From: Streptomyces vinaceus
Lineage (GTDB): Bacteria > Actinomycetota > Actinomycetes > Streptomycetales > Streptomycetaceae
Assembly (NCBI RefSeq): GCF_008704935.1
Contig: NZ_CP023692.1
Location: forward strand, 6,735,501-6,799,500
Direction: 5' to 3'
Length of the DNA: 64,000 bases
The notes beneath the pieces are model-generated. The model did not search any database, was not told the DNA's origin, and was given only the letters and a program-made list of their open reading frames with translations. Within the stretch, counting starts at the first letter, position 1; every line of letters begins with the position of its first letter. The translations under genes were made by a program, and so were the position numbers. Below, piece by piece: positions 1 through 7,951 of this stretch.

Positions 1-128
1 CCTCGGGGGACGGAGCGAGAAGGGGGGTGCGGAGGTGCGGCGCGGGGGGAAGGGGCGCAACCTGCGGCTTCGGCGGGTGTGACGGGGCCAGGGGTCGCCC
101 GGCAGGCGATGGAGATTCACGTGATGTT

Positions 129-142
129 GTTACACGTGTCAC
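129..142. promoter_or_regulatory. Near-palindromic GTTACACGTGTCAC site
   Basis: GTTACACGTGTCAC is palindromic except for its second and third positions from each end. It shares the core TTACACGTGT with a perfect palindrome at 7136-7147. No bound factor is recognised. Bases 1-379 otherwise hold no gene that I can support. Confidence 0.25.
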
Positions 143-394
143 CTTCGGCGCTTGGACACTGTGTAGCACCCAATCCAGGGGCTCGCTAGAGGTTGCGGGC
201 GAGCGGTGTGCGGATCGTGATCGAGGTTCGATAGGCCTTGCGAGTACGTGTAACCACCATTGCGCGGCCACTGAGCTGGGCTGATGTGTCCGGAATCCCT
301 CTTGCACTTGTGGCGGCGGTCACGCATCCGCAATACTCCGTGCCGCACCGCGACGACTCCCGCCGCCGCCGCTCGGCGAAGGGCCCGCGGCCGA

Positions 395-620
395 CGTGCC
401 CGACCGGCTCCGGATCCGTCGCCCGCGACCGGTGTCCCCGACCGGCCTCGGCCCTCGCGTCCGCGACCGGTCCGGGCTCTTGCGTCCGTGGCCGGTGTCC
501 CCCTCCGGTCCGGGCTCTTGCGTCCGTGGCCGGTGTTCCCCTCCGGTCCGGGCTCCGTCTTCCGAGGCCGGCGTTCCCGTTCGGTCCGGGCGTCCGAGGC
601 CGGCGTTCCCGTTCGGCCCC
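395..620. repeat. 38-bp degenerate tandem repeat
   Basis: The phrase TCCGGGCTCTTG or a close variant starts at 471, 509, 547 and 585, exactly 38 bases apart. Each copy continues with a diverged form of GTCCGTGGCCGGTGTCC. Weaker copies lie on the left (about 395-470) and a shortened 32-base copy on the right. Because 38 is not a multiple of three, the array cannot encode a repeated peptide, so overlapping open frames here are taken as non-coding. It lies upstream of the PAP2-like gene at 719. Confidence 0.75.
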
Positions 621-718
621 GGCCCGTGTCCCCGCACCCGTGAAGCCCTTCCCGCCCGCGTCTGCCTGCTCCCCGCGTGCCCCCACCGCTCCGGGAGGTC
701 ACCGTTGAAAGGCCCGTC

Positions 719-1450
719 ATGCCGCGTCCCCCGTACGGCCCCCCGCCCGCGCACCGCGCGTCCCGCTCCCTGATCCCCGCTCCCCGGCACCCCCTCCCGG
801 CGGCTCCGCCCCGCCATGCGGTCGCCGTCGGCGTCGCCCTCCTCCTGGGCTCGCTGCTGATCGGCCTCACGGTCTCGGTCGGCGAACGCCCCTTCTTCCA
901 GGGGCTGGACGACGGCTGGGCCGCGTCCGTGAGCGGCTCGCCCGGCGACGCCCTCACCGGCTTCGCCATGGTCCTCGACCGGCTCGGCGGCCCGTTCGGT
1001 ACGGTCCTGCCGCTCGGCCTGATCGGCTGCCTCTGCGTCTACGGGCGCTGGCGGTCGGGGCTGTTCGCGCTCGCCGCCGCCGTCGTGGCGAACGTGTGCG
1101 TGGTGCTCCCGCTCAAGCAGCTCGTCGACCGCCCCCGCCCGCCGCACCCGTGGGTCCTGGTCAACGACGGCTCGTTCCCCTCCGGCCAGGTGTTCAACGC
1201 CGTGGCGCTGGTGATGGTGACCGCCGTGCTCGTCTTCCCCCCGCGCGCCCGACGCTGGTGGTGGCTCCTGGGTGCGCTGTACGCCCTCGCCATGATGGGC
1301 AGCCGGACCTGGCTGCACGCCCAGTGGCTCAGCGACACCGTGGCCGGGGCGCTGGCCGCGGCCGGCAGCTGCATGCTGCTGTGGAGGGCGTTCGAACCGC
1401 TGCTGAGGGTCGAGGCCGAGCGGATGGCGGCCGACAGTCTGTGGCGCTGA
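719..1450 (+). CDS. PAP2-family membrane protein lacking both catalytic histidines
   Basis: This is a 243-residue integral membrane protein of the type-2 phosphatidic acid phosphatase (PAP2) superfamily. The family framework is clear: K-X6-RP at residues 133-141, a SGQ/SGH-type loop at 154-157 and SR-X5-X-X3-D at 195-206. In active members the second motif is PSGH and the third is SR-X5-H-X3-D; here both histidines are glutamine (Q157 and Q202), read directly from CAG codons. The sister gene at 5253-5975 keeps both. The protein is therefore probably catalytically inactive or altered. ATG 719 is preferred over an upstream ATG at 677 because the latter only adds a short non-family extension. 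Its original substrate is unknown. Confidence 0.85.
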   Translation: MPRPPYGPPPAHRASRSLIPAPRHPLPAAPPRHAVAVGVALLLGSLLIGLTVSVGERPFFQGLDDGWAASVSGSPGDALTGFAMVLDRLGGPFGTVLPLGLIGCLCVYGRWRSGLFALAAAVVANVCVVLPLKQLVDRPRPPHPWVLVNDGSFPSGQVFNAVALVMVTAVLVFPPRARRWWWLLGALYALAMMGSRTWLHAQWLSDTVAGALAAAGSCMLLWRAFEPLLRVEAERMAADSLWR

Positions 1451-1469
1451 GCGTGCGGGACCTCGTACA

Positions 1470-1511
1470 TATCGAGAATCATTGACGGTCGTCCAATATT
1501 CGCCATACTCT
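1470..1511 (+). promoter_or_regulatory. Shared-box promoter A, upstream of the carboxylesterase
   Basis: TATCGAG at 1470-1476 is followed after five bases by TTGACG (1482-1487), then an 18-base spacer and TACTCT (1506-1511). The same arrangement recurs at 7868-7909 and 10057-10098, before two other transcription units. It reads as a sigma-70-type promoter with an operator-like box abutting the -35 element. Confidence 0.55.
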
Positions 1512-1576
1512 CGTGACCGGGGCCGGCGTGCGCCCACCGCACCCGCCGACCCCCGGAACGACGAAGGAAGGGCCCC

Positions 1577-3157
1577 ATGGCACACACCGAGCACCGCACC
1601 CCGCCGCCCGTGGTCGACCTCCCCGCGGGGCGACTGCGCGGGGCCGTCGAAGACGGGCTCTGCGTCTTCCGCGCCGTCCCGTACGCCGCACCCCCGGTCG
1701 GTGACCTGCGCTGGCGGCCCGCGCGGCCGCATCCCGGCTGGAGCGGTACGCGCGAGGCGGGCGCCGACGGCCCCAGCGCCCCGCAGATGTACCGGGAAGG
1801 CGGCGACCCGGTCCTCGGCGGCCACGGATCACCCCCCTTCGACGAGGACTGCCTCACCCTCAACGTCTGGACCCCCGCGGCCGACGGCGCCGGGCGCCCG
1901 GTGCTGGTGTGGATCCACGGCGGGGGCTTCGTCTCCGGGTCGGGCTCGCTGCCCGGCTACGGCGGCGCGAGCTTCGCGCGCGACGGAGACCTGGTCTTCG
2001 TCGCCGTCAACTACCGCATCGGACCGCTCGGTTACTTCTCACCCGACGAGGACGACGAGGCGGCCAACCCCTGGCTCTCCGACCAGCTCGCCGCCCTGCA
2101 CTGGGTGCGGGACAACATCGCCTCCTTCGGCGGCGACCCCGGGAACATCACCGTCGCCGGCCAGTCCGGCGGCGCCGTCTCGACCGCCGCGCTCGCCGGA
2201 CACCCGCAGGCCGAGGGGCTGATCCGCCGGGTGATCCTGCAGAGCCCGCCCTTCGGGCTGGACCTGCCCGACCCCGACACCTACCGCGAGCGCACCGCCG
2301 TCTTCCGGGAGCTGGCCGGCGCCAGGACCGCGCAAGAGCTGCGCGACCTGCCCTGGCCGGCCCTGATCGGCGCGACGGGCGGGCTGTTCGCCCGTACGGC
2401 GCGCTGGGGCTACTGGCCGACGCCGTTCCTGCCCGTCGTCGACGGGGTCACCCTCGCGCGCCACCCGGTGGAGGCCCTGCTGCACGGCTCCGCGGCCGGC
2501 GTGGACGTCATGATCGGCTGGACCCGGGAGGAGGCCAACTTCGGCTTCGCCCTCGACGAGGGGTACGCGGGCGCCACCCGGGAGCAGGTGACCGACCGGA
2601 TCGCGCACACCTTCGGGGCCGAGGCCGCCCCCGGGGTCTACGCCGCGTACGAGGCGGCCCGCCCCGGCGCCCGCCCGGCCGACGTCCTCATGGACCTGAT
2701 CACCGACGAGCTCTTCCGTGTTCCCTCCGTCGGGCTGGCCGAGGCCCGCGCCGACTCGGAACACCCCGTCTGGGCCTTCCAGTTCGACCTCCAGGCCGCC
2801 GCGTACGACGGTCGGCTCGGCGCCGCGCACTGCCTCGAACTCCCCTTCGTCTTCGACAACTTCGAGCAGTGGTCGCCCGCACCCTTCCTCGACGGGCTCA
2901 ATCCCGCCGTACGCGACGGCCTCGCCCGCACCATGCACCGGGCGTGGATCGCGTTCGTCCGCACCGGCGACCCGAACCACCCCGGCATGCCGCAGTGGCC
3001 CCCGTACGAGGCCCGGACGCGGACCACGATGCGCTTCGACGCGGCCGTCACCGCCCTCGACGACCTCGCCGGGGCCTCGCGCCGCCTGCACGAAGGCCGC
3101 CTGCGCGATGGCCGCCTGGGTGAAGGCCGCCTGCGTGATGGCCGCCGGGCCGAATGA
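1577..3157 (+). CDS. Type-B carboxylesterase
   Basis: This 526-residue carboxylesterase/cholinesterase-family alpha/beta hydrolase should hydrolyse a carboxylic ester in the cytoplasm, as no signal peptide is visible. HGGG at 114-117 forms the oxyanion hole. The nucleophile elbow is GQSGG with S197, where the family often has GESAGG. The catalytic His is H418 in the family context HCLELPFVF. The C-terminus (about 505-526) is a low-complexity arginine/glycine tail encoded by two 30-base direct repeats at 3091-3150. Its promoter carries the same box as the aryl-CoA ligase and hydroxylase operons, so an aromatic ester such as a salicylate ester is a possible substrate (inference). RBS GAAGGAAGG precedes ATG 1577. 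Confidence 0.9.
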   Translation: MAHTEHRTPPPVVDLPAGRLRGAVEDGLCVFRAVPYAAPPVGDLRWRPARPHPGWSGTREAGADGPSAPQMYREGGDPVLGGHGSPPFDEDCLTLNVWTPAADGAGRPVLVWIHGGGFVSGSGSLPGYGGASFARDGDLVFVAVNYRIGPLGYFSPDEDDEAANPWLSDQLAALHWVRDNIASFGGDPGNITVAGQSGGAVSTAALAGHPQAEGLIRRVILQSPPFGLDLPDPDTYRERTAVFRELAGARTAQELRDLPWPALIGATGGLFARTARWGYWPTPFLPVVDGVTLARHPVEALLHGSAAGVDVMIGWTREEANFGFALDEGYAGATREQVTDRIAHTFGAEAAPGVYAAYEAARPGARPADVLMDLITDELFRVPSVGLAEARADSEHPVWAFQFDLQAAAYDGRLGAAHCLELPFVFDNFEQWSPAPFLDGLNPAVRDGLARTMHRAWIAFVRTGDPNHPGMPQWPPYEARTRTTMRFDAAVTALDDLAGASRRLHEGRLRDGRLGEGRLRDGRRAE

Positions 3158-3218
3158 TCTGACTCGTGTAACCTGGGGAGAAAGGCGGTGACGGTCTACC
3201 CGAGGAGCACCGAGGACC

Positions 3219-4250
3219 ATGCCCAGGGAGCCCAGGACCAGGGTGGCGAGCAGTCCCGTGCCGCCCGTGTCGATCACCAGTGCGGACGTGGCCAGGCTGG
3301 CCGGGGTGTCACGCGCCACCGTCTCCTTCGTACTCAACGACACCCCCGGCCACCGGGTGAGCGAGAGCACCCGCACCCGGGTGCTCGACGCGGCCCGGCA
3401 GCTCGGCTACGTACCGCACGCCGCGGCCCGGTCCCTGCGCGCCGGGCGCAGCAACCTCGTCCTGATGCCCGCCTCGATCTCCGCGATCGGCCGGCTCGTC
3501 AGCGACTGGGTCGACGACCTGCACAGCGAGCTCGACCGGCACGGCTACACGGCCGTCCTGCACGCGGGCCGCTTCGCCGACCCCCTCGACGCCGCCCGCG
3601 CCTGGGCCGAGCTGCGCCCGGCCGCCGTCATCGCCCTCGACGGGGACCGCTTCACCGCCCAGGCCGCCGACCTGCTGGGCCGCGCCGGGGTGCGCGGCCT
3701 GCTCGCGTTCGCCGCCCGTCCGGTGCCAGGCGTCCACACCATCGGCTTCGACCACGCGGACATCGGCGCCGCCGCCGCCGAGCACCTCATCTCCCGGGGC
3801 CGCAAGCGCATCGGCGTGGTCCTGCCCCAGGAACGCGGCCTCGGCACCCTCGCCCTCCCGCGTCTGGCCGGGGCCGAGTCAGTCGCGGCCCGGCACATGG
3901 CGACGGTGGCCCCGGTGGAGCTCGCGTACACCAGGGAGTCCGCGACCTCCCTCGCCCGGCGCTGGCCGAGCCTGGGCCTGGACGCCGTCTTCGCGTACAA
4001 CGACGAGTACGCGGCGCTGCTGCTGCACGCGCTCCGGGCCGAAGGCGTCGCGGTGCCGGACGAGGTCGCGATCGTCGGCTCCGACGACCTGGTCCTCTCC
4101 GCCCTCCAGGAGCCGCCCCTCACCACGGTCCGCCTGGACCTGCCCTCCCCGGCGCGCGTGGCCGCATCCCTCCACGAGCTGATCGAGACGGGGACGACGC
4201 CCCCGCTCCCCGCCGTGGAGGCCCTGCTCATCCACCGCGCCACCTCCTGA
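3219..4250 (+). CDS. LacI-family transcriptional regulator
   Basis: This 343-residue protein has the LacI/GalR architecture. The N-terminal helix-turn-helix is at about 19-40 (DVARLAGVSRATVSFVLN), followed by the hinge-helix region with AARSLRAG and a periplasmic-binding-protein-like effector domain ending near 340. It follows the carboxylesterase in the same direction after 61 bases, so it may be co-transcribed with it and regulate it. The effector cannot be deduced. ATG 3219 is the first start that gives a normal-length N-terminus before the HTH. Confidence 0.92.
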   Translation: MPREPRTRVASSPVPPVSITSADVARLAGVSRATVSFVLNDTPGHRVSESTRTRVLDAARQLGYVPHAAARSLRAGRSNLVLMPASISAIGRLVSDWVDDLHSELDRHGYTAVLHAGRFADPLDAARAWAELRPAAVIALDGDRFTAQAADLLGRAGVRGLLAFAARPVPGVHTIGFDHADIGAAAAEHLISRGRKRIGVVLPQERGLGTLALPRLAGAESVAARHMATVAPVELAYTRESATSLARRWPSLGLDAVFAYNDEYAALLLHALRAEGVAVPDEVAIVGSDDLVLSALQEPPLTTVRLDLPSPARVAASLHELIETGTTPPLPAVEALLIHRATS

Positions 4251-4320
4251 GGCCTCGGCCGGCCCGCCGGCGCCGCGCCCCGTCCCCACTGCGCGCCCAC
4301 ACGCGTCCCGGCGCCGGACC

Positions 4321-4550
4321 CGTGGCGCGCCGCCGTCCCCGACTCGTCGCACGGCGCCGGCCCGACTCGCGGCACGGCGCCGGCCCCGACTCGCGGCACG
4401 GCGCCGGCCCCGACTCGTGGCACGGCGCCGGCTCCGACCCGTGGCACGGCGCCGGACACGCCCCGGGGCACGGCGCCGGACACGCCCCGGGGCACGGCGC
4501 CGGCTCCGACCCGTGGCGCGCCGCCGGCCCCGACCCGCGGCACGCCGACG
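4321..4550. repeat. 24-bp GC-rich tandem repeat, about nine copies
   Basis: A 24-base unit with core GGCACGGCGCCGG, separated by CCCGACTCGC or close variants, is repeated about nine times directly after the LacI gene. Copies diverge mildly and the end copies decay. There are no unique spacers, so it is not a CRISPR array. Open frames run through it on both strands only because 24 is divisible by three. Their products are pure low-complexity peptides, and I do not call them genes. Bases 4251-4654 hold nothing else that I can support. Confidence 0.8.
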
Positions 4551-4654
4551 GGGACGCTTCGAGGGAGGGTGCGTAGGCCGTCCCGGCGCGGCCGGGGCCG
4601 GGGCAGGGCGTGTGGCGCCCGCCGGGCCCGGGCCCGCTGCCACCCTCGTGGTCC

Positions 4655-5140
4655 ATGGATGTCAGTGCTTTCTACGCCCTCTTCTCCGCCACCTGCTTCA
4701 CCTTGGTCGGCCTGTGGTGGAACGTCGTCCAGAGCCATGCGGCCTGGATGAGCGACCCCGCGCTGCGGCGCGTCGTCGGCGGGATCTACCTCTCCTTCCT
4801 GCTGCCCGCCCTGATGGGTCTCTTCGCCCAGATCGGCGGTACCGAGCAGCCGCAGATCTGGCGGGCGGCGTTCGTCGCGCTCTCCTTGGTCGGCTGCGCG
4901 TGCACCCTGCGGCTGCTGGCCCGCTCCCGGGGAGACCGCTTCGTCACCCGGCAGCAGGCCGGCGCCGCACTGTTCTACGTCCTGATCGCCGTCGTCGGTG
5001 CCCGTCCCGAACTCGCCGGCCACATCGGCCTGCGCCCCATCCAGGCCGAAGCCCTGCTGCTGATCGGACTGATCGTCCTGGGACACGCCCTGGTCTGGCG
5101 GTTCATGGCCGGAGAGGGCCGCGCCGAGAGCGCGGAGTAG
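4655..5140 (+). CDS. Conserved four-helix membrane protein, function unknown
   Basis: This 161-residue protein has four hydrophobic segments (about residues 4-24, 40-65, 70-90 and 130-155) and a charged C-terminal end. ATG 4655 places the first membrane segment directly at the N-terminus. A GTG two codons upstream is possible. I recognise no catalytic motif. The gene is isolated, lying between the repeat tract and the converging PAP2 gene. Confidence 0.7.
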   Translation: MDVSAFYALFSATCFTLVGLWWNVVQSHAAWMSDPALRRVVGGIYLSFLLPALMGLFAQIGGTEQPQIWRAAFVALSLVGCACTLRLLARSRGDRFVTRQQAGAALFYVLIAVVGARPELAGHIGLRPIQAEALLLIGLIVLGHALVWRFMAGEGRAESAE

Positions 5141-5252
5141 AGGGTGTCTTGTCGGCCGGGCCGGGCCGGGCCGGGCTCGCGGCGCCCGGCACCGCGCCTC
5201 GCCGCGTCACCGGACCCCGCTCCCTCATCCGGCCCGATCGACAACACACCCC

Positions 5253-5975
5253 CTAGGACCGACGGGCCGGGCGGTCCGAGTGGGCCGGGCGGTCGCGTTC
5301 GCGGGCGAGCGCGGGGGAGAAGGCCCACCAGGCCAGGAGCGCGGCGCCGGCACCGGCCGCCGCGCCCGCCACGGTGTCGCTGAGCCAATGGGCGTGCAGC
5401 CAGGTACGGCTCCACATCATGGCCAGCGTGAACACCGCGCCCCCGATCCACCAGGCCCGCCTCCGCGCGGCCGGGACCAGCAGTACCCCGACCAGGACGA
5501 CGAGCAGGGCCGCCCCCGCCGCGTGGCCCGACGGGAACGAGCCGTGGTCGACCCGGACCATCGGGTCCGCCGGGCGCGGGCGGTCCACCAGGTGCTTGAG
5601 CCCCTGCACCACGGCCGTACTGCCCACCAGGTAGACCCCGAACAGGAAGGCCGCCGAGGCCCAGCGTCTTCGGACGAGCAGGAAGACCAGCAGCGCGAGC
5701 GGTACGACGACGCCCAGCGGGCCGCCGAACCAGTTCAGCGGGGCCGCTACGGCTGCGGGGAACCCCTCGTGCGGCCCTCCCATCCAGGCCAGCCACCGCT
5801 CGTCCGCTCCCTGGAAGGGCGGGTCCACGACGTCCGCGCGGACGGTCAGGGCCAGGGCCGCGGCCGCGCCGAGCAGCAGCACGGCCAGGAGCAGGACACC
5901 GGGACCGCGGCGTCGCTCCGCCGCCTCCTGTGGGGCCGCGGCGGAGGCGGCCGGGGCAAGCGTGTGCCGGGACAT
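5253..5975 (-). CDS. PAP2-family phosphatase
   Basis: This 240-residue integral membrane phosphatase keeps the complete PAP2 signature: K127-X6-RP, PSGH at 148-151 and SR-X5-H-X3-D with S189, H196 and D200. Active family members dephosphorylate lipid phosphates or polyprenyl pyrophosphates at the membrane, and five or six hydrophobic segments are visible. ATG 5975 is chosen because the longer reading adds 20 arginine-rich residues that do not look family-like. It is a close paralogue of the His-less gene at 719-1450; the two share long matches such as SRTWLHA and WLSDTVAG. Confidence 0.88.
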   Translation of the reverse strand: MSRHTLAPAASAAAPQEAAERRRGPGVLLLAVLLLGAAAALALTVRADVVDPPFQGADERWLAWMGGPHEGFPAAVAAPLNWFGGPLGVVVPLALLVFLLVRRRWASAAFLFGVYLVGSTAVVQGLKHLVDRPRPADPMVRVDHGSFPSGHAAGAALLVVLVGVLLVPAARRRAWWIGGAVFTLAMMWSRTWLHAHWLSDTVAGAAAGAGAALLAWWAFSPALARERDRPAHSDRPARRS

Positions 5976-6054
5976 GAATGCCTTTCGAACGTACGCGTGG
6001 GGGCGCGGCCGGGCCGCGCCCCCACGGTGGGACATCGGTGGAATCGGGTGGGGA

Positions 6055-7017
6055 TCAGGCCCCCGCGCCCAGGTGGCGGGCCAGGAAGGCCACGCTCTCC
6101 GCGACGATGGCGGGGACGTCGGGGGAGCCGAGGAAGATGTGGTCGGCGTCCGCCACCGGCTTGAGCGTCACCTCGCCGCCCGCGTCCTTCAGCGCCTCGG
6201 CCAGGATCTCGCTCTGGCTGTACGGGACGAGACCGTCCGCGGTGCCGTGGACCAGCAGGAACGGCGGCGGGTTCGCGCCGGGGACCGCGTACGTGACCGG
6301 GCTGGCCACCCGGGCCGGCTCCGCCTGCTCGGCCGCGGGAACGCCCAGCAGGGCGTCGTACGGGTTGGGGAACTCGGCGCCGGTCGGCATCGGCAGCGGG
6401 TGCGCGGCCAGGGCGGGCAGGTCGTGGACCCCGTACCAGTCGACGACGGCCAGGACGCCGGTGTCGCCCGAGCCGACGCCGTGGGACCCCTCCAGCGCCG
6501 CGAGCGTGTCGGCGTCCGTACTGCCCGGCCGGACGAGGCCGGCCAGCGCGGCCAGGTGGCCGCCCGCCGACTCCCCCCAGACGCCGATCCGGGCCGGGTC
6601 GATGCCGAGGGTGGGCGCGAACCGCCGCACGTAGCGGATCGCGGCCTTGACGTCGTGCAGCTGGGCCGGGAAGGGCGCTTCCAGGCTGTGCCGGTAGTCG
6701 ATGGAGACGAGCGCGAGCCCGGCGCCGAGGACGGCACCGTGCAGCAGCGCGGCGGGCACGGTCGGCGGCGGGTAGCGGCGGTCGCCGTCCAGCCAGCCGC
6801 CGCCGTGGATCCAGACGACCGCCGGGAACGGGCCCTCGCCCGCCGGGAGCTGTACGTCGAGCAGGCGCGGGCGGTAGCCGGGGGTGGTGGCGTACGTGAC
6901 CCCGTCGAAGCGGCGTGTGCCGTCCGCGCCGGTCACGGGCGGGACGGGCTGCTGGTACGGCGGGGGCGGCCAGGTCATGTCGGCGGTGTCGAACTCGGCC
7001 GGGGGAGATTGCGTCAT
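6055..7017 (-). CDS. Alpha/beta hydrolase (BD-FAE/HSL-like esterase)
   Basis: This 320-residue serine hydrolase has HGGGW (oxyanion hole, about 90-94), the nucleophile elbow GESAGGH (about 170) and the C-terminal acid and histidine in the HGTADGLVP and ADHIF contexts. That order fits carbohydrate-esterase or lipase-like members of the hormone-sensitive-lipase group. No signal peptide is present, so it is probably cytoplasmic. The substrate is unknown. The gene is divergent from the ATP-binding protein at 7262, with a shared intergenic region carrying a TTACACGTGTAA palindrome. Confidence 0.88.
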   Translation of the reverse strand: MTQSPPAEFDTADMTWPPPPYQQPVPPVTGADGTRRFDGVTYATTPGYRPRLLDVQLPAGEGPFPAVVWIHGGGWLDGDRRYPPPTVPAALLHGAVLGAGLALVSIDYRHSLEAPFPAQLHDVKAAIRYVRRFAPTLGIDPARIGVWGESAGGHLAALAGLVRPGSTDADTLAALEGSHGVGSGDTGVLAVVDWYGVHDLPALAAHPLPMPTGAEFPNPYDALLGVPAAEQAEPARVASPVTYAVPGANPPPFLLVHGTADGLVPYSQSEILAEALKDAGGEVTLKPVADADHIFLGSPDVPAIVAESVAFLARHLGAGA

Positions 7018-7135
7018 TGAGCTCTTCCCAATTCGGTGTGCGGCCTCGGCGGCCGGCGGGTCCGGTGCGGGCGGCCCGGGCTTCGTAACGTTTTGTCCGA
7101 AATGCTTGCGCGGGCACCGGGAGAGGCTTAGCGTG

Positions 7136-7147
7136 TTACACGTGTAA
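7136..7147. promoter_or_regulatory. Perfect 12-bp palindrome TTACACGTGTAA
   Basis: TTACACGTGTAA lies between the divergent hydrolase (6055-7017) and the ATP-binding regulator (7262-7789). A half-site GTTACAC recurs at about 7204-7211, and a close relative is found at 129-142. It is plausibly an operator. The bound protein is not identified. Confidence 0.4.
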
Positions 7148-7261
7148 TCACGACTCTAGCGACGCGTTTCCGCTGACCACAAGCCCACGGGGCAGCTGAG
7201 TTCCCAGGCAGTTACACGAGATACTCGCAGCGGCGTCGCCTTCCCCCTCCGGGAGCACGTC

Positions 7262-7789
7262 ATGCTCACCACCGCCACCTTCCCCGCCGAAGCGGCCGCC
7301 GCGGGCGCCCCCGCCCCGAGCCGCCCGGCCGTCGGTGCCCCCTCGGGTCCCCTGGACCTCGGCGCCCCGGCTCCGCCCCGCGCCCGCACCTTCGCCCACT
7401 GGGCGGCGGAGCCCGTTCCGGCCGCCGTTCCGATCCTGCGGGCCCGCGTCCGGGCCGTCCTGGCGGGCTGGCCGGTCTCCGCCGAGGTGACGGACGTACT
7501 GCTGCTGGCCGTGAGCGAGCTCGCGGGCAACGTCGTACAGCACGCCGCCGCCGGTGGTCGGATGCGGGTCGGACTGGCCTTCGGCGGGGGGCGGCTGCGG
7601 CTGGAGGTCGCCGACCAGGGGGTCCGGCTGCCCCGGCTGCCGGATCCCGCCGAGGAGGTCGACCCGGCGGCCGAGAGCGGCCGCGGTCTGCTGATCGTCC
7701 AGCTGCTGGTGGATGAGGCCGGCGGCGAGCTCTCCGTCGTGACAGGGGAGTTCGGCGCCGCGGTGCGGGTGCTCCTGCCGGCTTCCTGA
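7262..7789 (+). CDS. RsbW/HATPase_c-type ATP-binding regulator
   Basis: This 175-residue cytoplasmic protein has the GHKL ATPase fold of anti-sigma-factor kinases. It shows the N-box NVVQHA (about 86-91), the G1-box VADQG (about 117-121) and the G2-box GRGLLIV (about 140-146). The first 45 residues are alanine/proline-rich and probably disordered. Such proteins are numerous in Streptomyces and act as serine kinases or anti-sigma factors toward STAS partners, but no partner gene is adjacent. GGGAG at 7249-7253 is a reasonable RBS for ATG 7262. Confidence 0.88.
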   Translation: MLTTATFPAEAAAAGAPAPSRPAVGAPSGPLDLGAPAPPRARTFAHWAAEPVPAAVPILRARVRAVLAGWPVSAEVTDVLLLAVSELAGNVVQHAAAGGRMRVGLAFGGGRLRLEVADQGVRLPRLPDPAEEVDPAAESGRGLLIVQLLVDEAGGELSVVTGEFGAAVRVLLPAS

Positions 7790-7867
7790 CCCCTTCCGCA
7801 GGGGGCTCCGGAGTCGGTCCGGTGATGGTCCGGCGTGGGCTCGGCGGCGACCCCGGGTCCATCAAAA

Positions 7868-7909
7868 TATCGAGCAATGTTGACGGGCGCAAAAATATCG
7901 AGATAGCTT
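7868..7909 (+). promoter_or_regulatory. Shared-box promoter B, upstream of the aryl-CoA ligase
   Basis: TATCGAG (7868-7874), five bases, TTGACG (7880-7885), an 18-base spacer and TAGCTT (7904-7909) repeat the layout of boxes A and C. The 11-base word AAAATATCGAG occurs twice, at 7864-7874 and 7892-7902. The two direct copies flank the -35 region as an operator might. Confidence 0.6.
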
Positions 7910-7951
7910 CCGTGTGTCTCCCCCGCTGCTCCCTGATTGAGGTGCCGCCCC

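Noticed and set aside
139..1863. Several overlapping long frames on both strands across 139-1863
   Set aside because: They pass through the 38-bp array or lie antisense to the PAP2 and esterase genes and show no family features.
4321..4550. 24-bp array considered as CRISPR
   Set aside because: Repeats are head-to-tail without unique spacers, and no cas genes are present.
4228..4656. Minus-strand open frame with Ser/Gly/Pro/Ala/Cys repeats across the 24-bp array
   Set aside because: The frame is open only because the repeat period divides by three. The peptide is low-complexity, has no ribosome-binding site of note, and another frame is equally open on the other strand.
7133..7150. TTACACGTGTAA considered as a BldD box
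   Set aside because: The BldD consensus needs an odd central base between its half-sites; this palindrome lacks it, so half-site spacing is one base short.
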